The notes beneath the pieces were generated by a model, which saw only the letters and a list, made by a program, of their open reading frames with translations, ran no database searches and was not told where the DNA came from. A stretch of 64,000 nt of DNA from Phyto melanocephala (taxonomy: Eukaryota > Arthropoda > Insecta > Diptera > Rhinophoridae): NCBI GenBank assembly GCA_941918925.1, contig OW799234.1, positions 76,714,543 to 76,778,542 of the forward strand, in the 5' to 3' direction. A program made the position numbers and the translations under genes. Positions 22,806 to 32,496 of this stretch are shown here, one piece after another; the first letter of the stretch is position 1; every line of letters begins with the position of its first letter.

Positions 22806-24635
22806 ATGGACAATTGCATAGTGTGCTGTAAATCAAACGAAGATTTATTTGCGCGTATCAAAACCGCATCAAGTGAATGGAAAGAGTGGAATATACAGCG
22901 TATTGTAGAAAAGCATTTGTGGTGGTGGTATTTACGGCCATCATCAAATAATGGCGAGGAACAGTGGATATGTCGACAGTGTTGGCAGGAAATATCATCG
23001 TTTCACAATTTTTACATCAAAGTTGAAAAGGAAAACAATCTCAATAAAAAGTTTCAAATATCGTTGCTAAAACAAAACGAAATCCAGATGACACTAGCTA
23101 TTGATATCAAAAAGGAGGACGATCAAATTGAGAACGAAGAATTTACTCTTATGGAGAATTTAATACAATTGTCCAAACCTAAAAGGGGACGAAAAAAGAA
23201 ATCTTCTGATGTGACTGAATGCATACAGATAGATGAATTGCCTCTTGTAAAGGTCAAGCGTGAAGAGAGTGTGTGTGATTCTTCAGAGTTGCCAAAAACC
23301 GAATTGGATGATGTTAATGTCCTGTTAGCAGACGAAGTTGGCTTAGTAGACTGGAAACATTGTTTTCTTAATGATTATGATATAAGTCAAGCTAACATAT
23401 CGGATGATAATACGAGCGATTATATAGAAAATGATTATCTTGATATTTTTTTAAGCAAAAAGAGTTCCAAAGGAAAACGACAACCAAGATTAAAAGCTGT
23501 TACTAAATATAGAAAAAAGTACACAAAGACTAATAAAAAGGAAAAGAAACCTAAAATAATAAAAAATATGAACAGTTGCAGCGCCACACAAACCGTGAAA
23601 AAGAAGAACGATGAGTTTATAGCCGATATTCAATATCAACTTTCATGTTGTATTTGTAATGTATCAGTGGATAATTTTAACAATTTAAAAATTCATTTTC
23701 GCAAGAAACACAATACTTTGGGGTATGCTATGTGCTGTAATAAAAAGTTTTTTAAAAGGGGCGTTCTAGTAGATCATCTCAATTACCATAAAGATCCCAA
23801 TTATTTTAAATGTTCACAATGCGACAAGGCTTTAACTACACGACGTAGCTATGAAAAACATATAGAAACTCATCAATTACATGAATCACGTTTAACTCTG
23901 TATACATGTGACAAATGCGAAAAATCGTTTTTAAAAAAGCCCGTATTTGATCGCCACGTATTAACACATGTACCTGAAGAGGACAGAAATTTCCAGTGCA
24001 ACTTGTGCGATAAAAAATTCGCCTCAGAATACCTTCGTAAACAACATACCAGTTTAACTCACTCCAAGAAATACGCCAAAATTTGTGATATCTGTGGCAA
24101 GTTGCTGCGCGATAGCTTCTCATTTGAGCGTCATATGGCAGAGCACAATGGCGAGCAACCGGCTAAAGTAAAATGTGAAATATGTGGTGCAGAATTAACG
24201 ACTAAGTATCGTCTAAATCGTCACAAGAAAATGATGCACACAGAAGAAAACCAACAAGAGCAAACTTGCCCATACTGTTCAAAAGTGTCGCCGAACTTGA
24301 ATGCTCATCGACATCACGTAAAATACACTCACATTTTGGAAAGAAAACATGCTTGTCATATGTGTGATAAAAAATTTCGAAGACCTTTGGAATTGAAGGA
24401 ACATCTAAGCACACATACAGGAGAGCCGTTATATACTTGTCCTCATTGTCCACGAACTTTTATATCTAGTGCAAATATGCATAAGCACCGTAAGCTAACG
24501 CATCGAAAAGAATGGGAAGAGGGAAGGAATAAAAGACAAGCGAAAGCATTAGCCGGCAAAAGGTTTCTAACAAGTTTAAAACCCACACAAACAGGAAATG
24601 AAATTGTATCAAATTTAACTGAGTTAAGTCTTTAA
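22806..24635 (+). CDS. ZAD/C2H2 zinc-finger transcription factor (paralogue 2)
   Basis: A single-exon ORF of 609 residues. The N-terminal ZAD has Cys4, Cys7, Cys56 and Cys59 (CIVC ... CRQC) and the Trp-rich KHLWWWYL segment also seen in paralogue 1. An acidic/basic linker (~80-280) contains KRGRKKKSS and the Lys-rich KKYTKTNKKEKKPK, likely nuclear localisation signals. About ten C2H2 fingers follow to residue ~585, with the same order and several identical finger linkers as the gene at 16605-18329. AATAAA lies two bases past the stop, at 24637-24642. A nuclear sequence-specific DNA-binding role is expected; the targets are unknown. Confidence 0.93.
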   Translation: MDNCIVCCKSNEDLFARIKTASSEWKEWNIQRIVEKHLWWWYLRPSSNNGEEQWICRQCWQEISSFHNFYIKVEKENNLNKKFQISLLKQNEIQMTLAIDIKKEDDQIENEEFTLMENLIQLSKPKRGRKKKSSDVTECIQIDELPLVKVKREESVCDSSELPKTELDDVNVLLADEVGLVDWKHCFLNDYDISQANISDDNTSDYIENDYLDIFLSKKSSKGKRQPRLKAVTKYRKKYTKTNKKEKKPKIIKNMNSCSATQTVKKKNDEFIADIQYQLSCCICNVSVDNFNNLKIHFRKKHNTLGYAMCCNKKFFKRGVLVDHLNYHKDPNYFKCSQCDKALTTRRSYEKHIETHQLHESRLTLYTCDKCEKSFLKKPVFDRHVLTHVPEEDRNFQCNLCDKKFASEYLRKQHTSLTHSKKYAKICDICGKLLRDSFSFERHMAEHNGEQPAKVKCEICGAELTTKYRLNRHKKMMHTEENQQEQTCPYCSKVSPNLNAHRHHVKYTHILERKHACHMCDKKFRRPLELKEHLSTHTGEPLYTCPHCPRTFISSANMHKHRKLTHRKEWEEGRNKRQAKALAGKRFLTSLKPTQTGNEIVSNLTELSL

Positions 24636-24642
24636 AAATAAA

Positions 24643-25408
24643 TTATTTAAACGAATTTCAGAATAGTTTTTGTTTACATGTAAGTCAAACCCATTGTCAT
24701 AACCAAGGAATATTTATTCATCAAATAGCCTTGATTCGCCAGCGCAATTTTGTTTCTTTACTTATTTTCAATATCAGCTGTCAAAGCCCAAAGATAAAAA
24801 ATAATTCTCTATTCTCTCACTTATTTCAAATATCAATCTATATTAAAAATATATAACAAATAATTCGCTCGGAACTGCTATTTCCTGATAAATAAATTTT
24901 CCTTGGTCATAACAGTGTACAAATTTGAAGTAAAATTAGAAAGACCCTAGTTACGCTGACATAATATATTATTTTGTGTTACGGTAAACAATAATTTTTG
25001 TGTTTAAAAAAGTCTTTCATATAGATAAATGATTTTGATGGTATTAAGAGTAAATATAAGTTATAAAATATTTTGGCTTATCTTTTCTTAATTGTAGAAT
25101 ATTATGATCAAAAATAGAGCGAAACATCCTTCACTATATTTTTCTACCATGCTCTAGGTACATAAGTAATAAAATTAATATTAATAAAAGTTTCGATGAG
25201 GAAATATTTACATAGTTCTTAGCAAAATAATATCGAAAATATATAATTTTAAGTACTTAGCCAAAATATTTGAAAGTTTCATATATAAAATGTCTGCTTT
25301 AAAGAAAACTTTGTCAACAATTTTATTTTTTAAATTTTAACAAAACTATTCAATTTTTTCTTAAAAACCAAAATTCTGAAAAAAATTTACTAAAAACATA
25401 CAATAGAA
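24643..25408. other. A/T-rich intergenic stretch
   Basis: I see no coding potential or repeat structure apart from simple A/T richness. It should contain the promoter of the CCDC34-like gene. Confidence 0.4.
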
Positions 25409-26422
25409 ATGGCTTTTTATACATCAAGAATTAGCGATAAGGAATGCGACACCGAATTAGGTTATTCGGCTCGCAGTTTAGCCTCATCAATAAATAGTAA
25501 TGGTTCCCGTTTTAACATAAGTTCGCGCAGTTATGATACCTCAAAGGCTAGTAGTGTAAGGTGAAGCATTGTATAAATACAATATAAAAATAAATATTAA
25601 AAACAATATTTTTAGATATGTAAATTCTGCTGCATTTATTGAAAATAATGTCCCTCTAACAGATGGGTCTAGTGAATGCCAATTGATGTCAGAAACTCAA
25701 AGCGATATTGTGCCACCATTGGATATAAAGTCGGAAGAAAATTTTCCTACAACACGAGATTTCACTTTTTCCTATCGTAAACATTGTGATGCTCCTAAAA
25801 TTGTTATAAAGCCCGACTTGGCTTATGAAACTTGGCTCTCTGCTAAAAGGTGTTTGTGAAATGCTGATTAGAAATTAAATATTATACATATATAAATATA
25901 TACATATCTGTTTTTTTATTGCTGTTTAGAAAACTACTTTCGGACAAAGCAGCTAGACGTAAAAAAGCCGAAGAACAAAAACAAAGGGAAATAGAGGAAC
26001 GCAAACGTCTAGCACAAGAGAAATATGAGAAATGGCTTCAACAAAAATTTCAGAATTCCATAAGTCAACAATCTATTATTAAAAAACCCTTTGAAAGTAC
26101 TGCATTTTGGGAAACACGGACACGCTCTCAGGTTACTGCTGAAGGGGCTCGTGCTCGTTTGGAAGAATGGGAAAGATCAAAACGATTAAAAGGGGAACGT
26201 CAACGTTTGTTAAAACGCGAAAAGGAACTACATCGCCGTGAATTAGAACGTCAACGACAGCAAATGGCTGCAAAGGCTTGGGAACAATGGATAGCTAATG
26301 CTGACAAAAAACCGAAGCCAGTACCATTAAATCGTGGCATATTCACACTTCGCGGCACAGTTTCGGATATTTTTGTTAACCCTAATGAGTGGAATCCGAT
26401 ATTACCTAAAAAAGGGGAATAA
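25409..26422 (+). CDS. CCDC34-like coiled-coil protein
   Basis: Three exons join in frame: 25409-25560 (donor AAG|GTGAAG), 25616-25849 (AAAAG|GTGTTT) and 25930-26422. Both introns are phase 2 and restore Arg codons at the junctions. The product is about 293 residues. Residues ~1-125 are Ser-rich and poorly conserved. Residues ~130-265 form a highly charged Glu/Lys/Arg coiled coil with repeated EKYEKWLQQK- and KAWEQWI-type units, each with a Trp. The C-terminal VNPNEWNPI resembles the NP.PW.PI end of CCDC34 proteins, a family linked to cilia and flagella in animals. The family assignment rests on pattern recognition. AATAAA is at 26453-26458, and the gene converges on MED8. Confidence 0.8.
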
Positions 26423-26522
26423 ATAGTTTTTTCGTAATTGCGTTTAATTTCGAATAAATAAAATAACAAAGAAAAAATTAAAATTTTAGCTTTAAAATTT
26501 TTTATATTTTATCAGCTTATTT

Positions 26523-27352
26523 TTATCGTTGAAATGGATGAACCTGCATAGCTGACTTTATATTTGTTTTGATGGCAGATGGTGCTTTGCCCATTTGATT
26601 CACTCCGCTTGGATTGACAGAACCCATTGAACTTGACGGACGAATGGCAGGCGGTACCATCATACTACCAGGACCACCACCCGGTATTGACATAGGCATG
26701 CTTAGTTTTAAGCCCTTTCCCATACCAACAGCAGCCACGAGCGCATGTGTATCAGCCATACTACTTGTCTGTTGTATACCGGCCCGAGATGACGAATCGA
26801 TTTCCCAATCTTCACGTTGTTTACCTACAATTTCCAAAACGTGTGTTACCACTTTATTGTATTGAGCAACTTGCTTGCTGGCTGCTTCATTAGTCAGATT
26901 ATTAGCTTTTTGTTCGCTTTGTAACATTTTCTGTTCGGCTAATGGAGCCGGTTTGGTGCGTAAATAATCAGGTACAATATCATGTGAAAATACTGGAACT
27001 CTACCTTGTGTAATATTTACTAAGAGTTCATCTCTATCTGGTGAAAGCATTAGGGGCAATACGGTACGATTACGTAGAGGTGGACATATTTCTTTTGATA
27101 AAATTTTGGACAAGCCGGTTAACTAAATTTGGTTGTATTTAGATTTTTTTTATATAAAATTTGAAAACAAGTTTAATTTGTACTTACATGACTAGAAATT
27201 AAAGCAAAATTATCCAGAAACTGCGGCCAACTAATGGTTTCATATTCTGTCTCCAGTTTATGTATCATTGCTCCAATGGACATTTTTAAATCATTTAAGC
27301 GACTCAGTACAGCGTCCAGGGTGGCATCTAATTGTTTTTCTTCACGGGACAT
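26523..27352 (-). CDS. MED8: Mediator complex subunit 8
   Basis: Two exons on the minus strand: exon 1 is 27352-27188 (55 codons, donor CAT|GTAAGT) and exon 2 is 27122-26523. They join in phase 0 as LISSH|LTGLSKIL. The 254-residue product is close to the fly MED8 length. Typical segments are the MSREEKQLD start, MIHKLETEYETI, PLRNRTVLPLML, SHDIVPDYLRTKP, ASKQVAQYNKVV, SSRAGIQQTSSMADTHA, and the C-terminal KTNIKSAMQVHPFQR. MED8 is a head-module subunit of Mediator, the bridge between transcription factors and RNA polymerase II. The C-terminal third is Gly/Ser/Met/Pro-rich, as in other flies. Confidence 0.96.
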
Positions 27353-27489
27353 TGTTTTGCTAATATAATTTCAAAAATGGTTCTGCACCAAAACTATATG
27401 AATAATTACAAAACCATAAACAAACAAAAGATTCAGAACTTCTTTTTTTAAATTGTCATTCACACTGAAATGGTATCAAATCCTTCAAT

Positions 27490-29137
27490 AGGTTTGTTCG
27501 ACGTAAATCCGGGTAAAGTCCGGTAAAATGAGAGTAACACCCCTTTCTCACCAGGCAAGTCACTTGCACAAGTTAGTTTTTTATTTTCTTTTATTTTTCT
27601 TTGAACTTGCTTTCATGTTCAGACTCAGCAATTTAGAGGTCCAGGTTGATATGCCCCCAGCCGGCTTACCGCCGTCGCCAAATTATTTTGTTCGGATGAA
27701 CCGCATCAGGCTATCTCAACTGATGGCGTTAAATGCTTTTTACAAACTAGAAATGAGAGGCATATATTTTTCTCATTCTCTTTTAAAACTTCCTAAAATT
27801 TTTACAATTAAGTAATTTATTTTTTAAATTATTTTTCGCTGTCGTATGGTGTTTAGATCGTATAACGAACTGCTAAAGAAATGATGAGATAAAAAATAAT
27901 GTGAAATATAAAAAAATATATAAAAAATGAAAGAGAAATAAATGTGTACTATGCACTTCCACCCGTTGCTACCAAATTCCGACTGTCTGCTTTTCAGTTT
28001 CTCCATTGTAAAAGGGGACTTAGCACTAAGTTTTAAAGAAAAAGATTTAAAATAACTCTGTTATGTCCGCAATCAAACAATAGAGTATATGTATATGTAT
28101 TACGGCTGCACTGAAATTTACAAGAAAAACATATTAACATATATCGTTGTTTTTTCAACTCGCTTTCATTCGTGCATATATGGTAATACGAAATTAATTT
28201 GATTTTCTATTATAAAAAAACAGAACTTTCTGTATGATAACGTTAAAATAGTTTAATACTATTAGGTTTGATATAGTAAATTATATTGAGTTTTATGTTT
28301 ATATTTTATTCGAACTTTTTACTACATATTAAATTTTAATGTGAATCATTTTTTATATTCCCAGAAATGGTTACAATTTAATTTAATTTGGATTATAAAA
28401 TTAATAAAAGAATAAATAAACTCAAGCCAAAATAAAAATGATTCACATTAAAATTTAATATATTGAGTTTTACTAAAATATATCCTGCATCAATACTCTT
28501 GTTATAAAAAATAGTGGAATGCTAAGTTTTTGTAATCGTAAAGATATGACTGCACAATATGATTAACGCAAAACCTACTTATTTCATTAAAACACTTATT
28601 TTCGGGTTTTTTTTATTTTAATTATTTTTTAAACCAGCTCCAATCTACCGCCGGTAATTTTTGCACTTAGCCGCCACCACGCCGTTTTTCTACCAACAGC
28701 TTGGACGTCTGCTATTGCTAAAAAAAAATTGTTCAACAAATTTTTAGTTTTTAAGTTTAATGTTTGTTAAAGTTCTGTGGTTAAAGTATGTCCAAACAAA
28801 CACTAGAGTAAAATGCATATGTTTTATTAGTTATTAAAATTATTCACATTAGAAAAACTCTATTTATATTCTCAGACAAAGTATATTCCATTGTTTACAA
28901 AAATAAAAAATCTTTTCAACCTTTTATATTTTTACAATTTGAAAACAGCTGATTTAGTGATCTGACAGTTTTCCCATTTTACTCGCAAAAAAAGTACGGG
29001 TAAAGTCTGGTAAAAAGAGAAACACAAATTACTCTCTCATAAACGTTCTCATTTACCCAATTTTCAACACAAGAAACGCTTTTCGGTAAAATTGGGAGCC
29101 CGCGGGTTCCCGCGGTAACGTACATCGAACAAACCTT
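27490..29137. mobile_element. Probable decayed element bounded by AGGTTTGTTCG inverted ends
   Basis: AGGTTTGTTCGACGT on the left is inverted as ACATCGAACAAACCT on the right. Just inside, GGGTAAAGTCCGGTAAAA (27510) and GGGTAAAGTCTGGTAAAA (28997) repeat in direct orientation. Near 28325 and 28436, TTAAATTTTAATGTGAATCA and its complement form another inverted pair. An ORF of 95 codons at 27528 shows no motif. The class is unknown; borders are approximate. Confidence 0.45.
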
Positions 29138-29175
29138 ATATTAGCATAAGGTTGAATTGCATATTTGATTTTAAA

Positions 29176-29275
29176 AATATATATAAAACCCTGATATATA
29201 TAAAACCCTGATATATATAAAACCCTGATATATATAAAACCCTGATATATATAAAACCCTGTATATTAAGAAGCA
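29176..29275 (+). repeat. 17-bp minisatellite
   Basis: Five to six nearly perfect head-to-tail copies of ATAAAACCCTGATATAT. Confidence 0.9.
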
Positions 29276-29360
29276 CAAAAACAATAATAGAACGAAAAAT
29301 GCTTATTTTGTTAAGTTTTTACATCATGTGTAAAAGTTTTAAGAGGAGGAGAGTACCTCT

Positions 29361-29952
29361 GTAATTACATAAGGTGATAGCGTTACCCGGGGTCTCCACG
29401 TAGCAATATTTATTACTGCAATTGTCAAATTTGATTGCGTCCATAGAAATTGCAATGTGTAGACCGCAATTTGCCATATGGGCAATCATTGCTCTGCTGA
29501 TTGCTTGAGCAATTATTGCCGCAATTAGCTGTCAAAATCGTTTAATTTCACCTTTGAATTTTATGTTTTTCTTTGCAGAAACAAAGGAAAATTAAAATAA
29601 TTTTACCTGATAATAATTAAGAGTGAGGTATTCCAAAAAAAAAAACTCATAAAAGTTAAAACAAAAATATTAAATTATAAAAATAAATTATTTGTGTCGT
29701 GTTCTCCACCCAGTGAAAATAATCATACCTTAGCAATAAAGTGCTGTTATTCTGCCGACGTTTTTGCTTAAGCTTAGCAATGAAAATTGCTACGTGGAGA
29801 CCCAGCGTAAAGGAAAGCGATTTCGGCTCTTTTTTTATGTATGAAATTTGACAATTTCCGGAGTTGAAATCATTTTTTTAATATGTAGTTTGACATACTC
29901 CAGAACACAAAAAATTTTTTGTCAGATGGGCTGGCACCGCCACCTTGTATAA
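29361..29952. mobile_element. Short MITE split by a PIF/Harbinger-like MITE
   Basis: The outer element (ends ACATAAGGTGATAGCG and GGCGGTGCCAGCCC...CACCTTGTAT) matches the uninterrupted 184-bp copy at 33751-33934. In this copy the inner element (29386-29807) sits inside GATAGCG|TAAAGG, so the other copy shows the empty site. Confidence 0.8.
29386..29807 (-). mobile_element. PIF/Harbinger-like MITE (copy 1 of 3)
   Basis: Its ends are CCCGGGGTCTCCACGTAGCA and the complement of CGCTGGGTCTCCACGTAGCA, with flanks TTA and TAA. The two other copies (36255-36684, 48960-49389) have exact 3-bp TTA and TAA duplications, the TWA signature of PIF/Harbinger. The interior pairs GCAATTG-type motifs and has no ORF of note. 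Confidence 0.8.
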
Positions 29953-30980
29953 ATGTACCCCGTTACCTTTTTGAAATTTTCAGTTTTGATGAAGGTATAT
30001 TAACACCAAGTAGTCTTAAGTCCACAACTGATCATTGTTTTATTTTTTGCTCCTTTTTTATCAGTTGTTTAAGTGTTTTTGACATTTTGGAAGTTTTTTG
30101 TAGCAACAAAATATACGGTGCGTCTACTTTTTTTAATTTTTATGGTATTTTGTGTATTTTCAACGTTTGCGAAGCTAAAATTTCGAAACTAATGACTATT
30201 CATACGAGGCGAGACTGAAAATGTTGTGGACGACCAAACGTACTTTTTTGAATTTTTATGATACTTGTTGTATTTTCTACGTTTATGAAAGTAAAATTTT
30301 CCACTCAAGGATTATTGATTCCAGGTGAGAATAAAAATGTTATGGGCCACCAAAAGGTACTTTTTTGAATTTTTATGGTACTTTTTGTATTTTCAACGTT
30401 TGCAAAGCTAGAATTTCGAAATACGTGACTACTGACACAAGGTGAGACTGACAATGGTATGGGTGACCAAAAAGGTACTTTTTTGAATTTTTATTGTACG
30501 TTTTGATTTTTTAACGTTGGCGAAGCTAGAATTTCGAAATTAGTGACTATTGATACGAGGTGAGACTGAAAATGTTATGGGCGACAAAAGGTACTTTTTA
30601 TCTTTTTTATTTTACTTTTTGTATGTTCGTCGTTTACAAATCTACTTTTTCTATTGTACTTTTGTGTGTTAAACGTTTTTAAAGATAGAATTTTGAAATA
30701 AGGGACTATTGATTTAAATGAGAATAAAAATGATAAGGGCGAAACCTTTTTACTTTTTGCATTTTCGCACTTTTATTTTACTTTTGTATTATTACGTTTG
30801 TAAACATAGATTCTTAAAATTAGTGATTTTTAATCCGAATTCTATCTTTAAATGTTATGGACGACAAAAAAATTCTCAATTTTGTGGAATTTTTTTGCAG
30901 TTTTTATATTTTGTATACATTGAACTCTGAAAGTAGGTTCTAACAATCCAAGTTGACTTTGAAGATTATAGTGAAGGACA
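29953..30980 (+). repeat. Degenerate ~120-bp tandem repeat
   Basis: About eight diverged units share GGTACTTTTTTGAATTTTTA, a CAACGTTT-type phrase, GAATTTCGAAAT, GACTATTGAT, AGGTGAGACTGAAAATG and TGGGCGACCAAAA. The same family occurs again at about 60690-61160. The ORF at 29919 that runs into it is not a gene. Confidence 0.8.
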
Positions 30981-30997
30981 GAATGTTACTTTTATTT

Positions 30998-32200
30998 ATA
31001 CCCGCCACCAAAAAATGGTGGGGGTATATTTATTTTGTCATTCCGTTTGTAACACATCGAAATATCCATTTTTGACCCCATAAAGTATACATATATATAT
31101 TCTGAATCGGGGTTTGATTTTATGATGATCTAGCTATGTCGTTCCGTCTGTCCGTCTGTTGCAGCACGATAGAGGTCGCACCGAAAAAGCTAGGGGTCTA
31201 AAATTTTGCCAGAATATTTCTTATACACAAGGTTTGTTTGGTATTGAAAATGTGCTAATCGGAATATTAGGAAGAGAGTTATAGCTCGTAATACAAGAGT
31301 AGGTAAAAAAACCGTGTCCTTCCAACATTGAATAAAATGGAATTGTGTCCAAACGCATTAACGCAGTCATGAAACTTCGAATATATATTTCCTGAGTAAA
31401 AACTGAAAACTGTTTAAATCTATACATTTGGAAAGGAGTTATAGATCAAAATGTACGAAAATTTATACCGCAAAGTGTATTTTTCGGTATATTCAAAATT
31501 TAAAACGTAATAAAACTGACAAAATTACATTTATGACTTTGAAGTTTTGCAGCCAGTGCCTCTAGGTCAATGGCTTTGTTTTAACGGTAAATAAATGTGA
31601 CACGGCAACTTTTACGCCCACCTCCCATATAACGTTTTACGTCAAATTAATATTATTTCTCTATGAATAAAGATTTTGGAATAATAAAGCACTATATTGA
31701 AATATCTTAGTAATATTTATTAGCAGAAACAACTTCGACACGCATACTATTACGCCCACTTTTAACGTTATCTTCTGTTTATTAAATTTAAAAACTCATA
31801 AAACCGACAAAATTATAGGTATGACGATGAAATTTGCTACATATATCCTTTTAGTCAATGTCATTATTATGCCAGAAAAGTCAGGTGACACGCCCACTTT
31901 TACGCCCACCTCCCATATAAAGTTTTATCTCAAATTCAAATTCATATAATTTCTCTATGAATAAAGATTTTGGAATAATAAAGCACTATATTGAAATATC
32001 TTAGTTATATTCATTACCAGAAATAACTTAGACGCTCCTACTATAACTCCCACTTTTCACGTTATCTACTATTAATGAAATTTAAAAGCTCATAAAACCG
32101 ACAAAATTAGAGGTATGATGATGAAATTTGCTACATAAATCCTTCTAGTCAGTGCCATTGTTATGCCAGAGAGTTAAGGTGACAAGCACACCATACTAAA
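30998..32200. mobile_element. HINE/DINE-1-like element, long subfamily
   Basis: Begins TATACCCGCCACCAAAAAAT, then TTGACCCCATAAAGTATACA and CCGTCTGTCCGTCTG. Inside, a block of ~300 bp containing CACCTCCCATATAA and TAAAGATTTTGGAATAATAA is repeated in tandem (31610-31900 and 31900-32190). It shares ends and internal repeat with the element at 61290-64000, in reverse. Confidence 0.75.
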
Positions 32201-32496
32201 AAATGCATTTCAGCATATAAAACTGTTTTCAAATTAAACATTTTGAATAGTTGTTACTTGCATTTTGCAGTTTTAACATTAATTGTTTATAAAATCGAAA
32301 TATTTTTTTAATTATTATAGTATTTATTAAAAAGTATATATGTATGTTTAAATGTATGTATGTATGTATGTACATTAAATAATATAAGAACGTGTTAATA
32401 CTGTTAAATGTGTTATTAAACAAACAATAAAAAAAGAAAATTCCAATCAAAATCACAGGAAATATTTAAAGACCAGTGGCAGCCGGCTGCAGTATC

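Noticed and set aside
29176..29275. CRISPR-like or telomere-like array
   Set aside because: A 17-bp direct repeat without spacers, in a eukaryotic setting; it is a simple minisatellite.
29919..30218. 99-codon ORF after the split MITE
   Set aside because: It begins in the MITE end and runs into tandem repeats; no motif.
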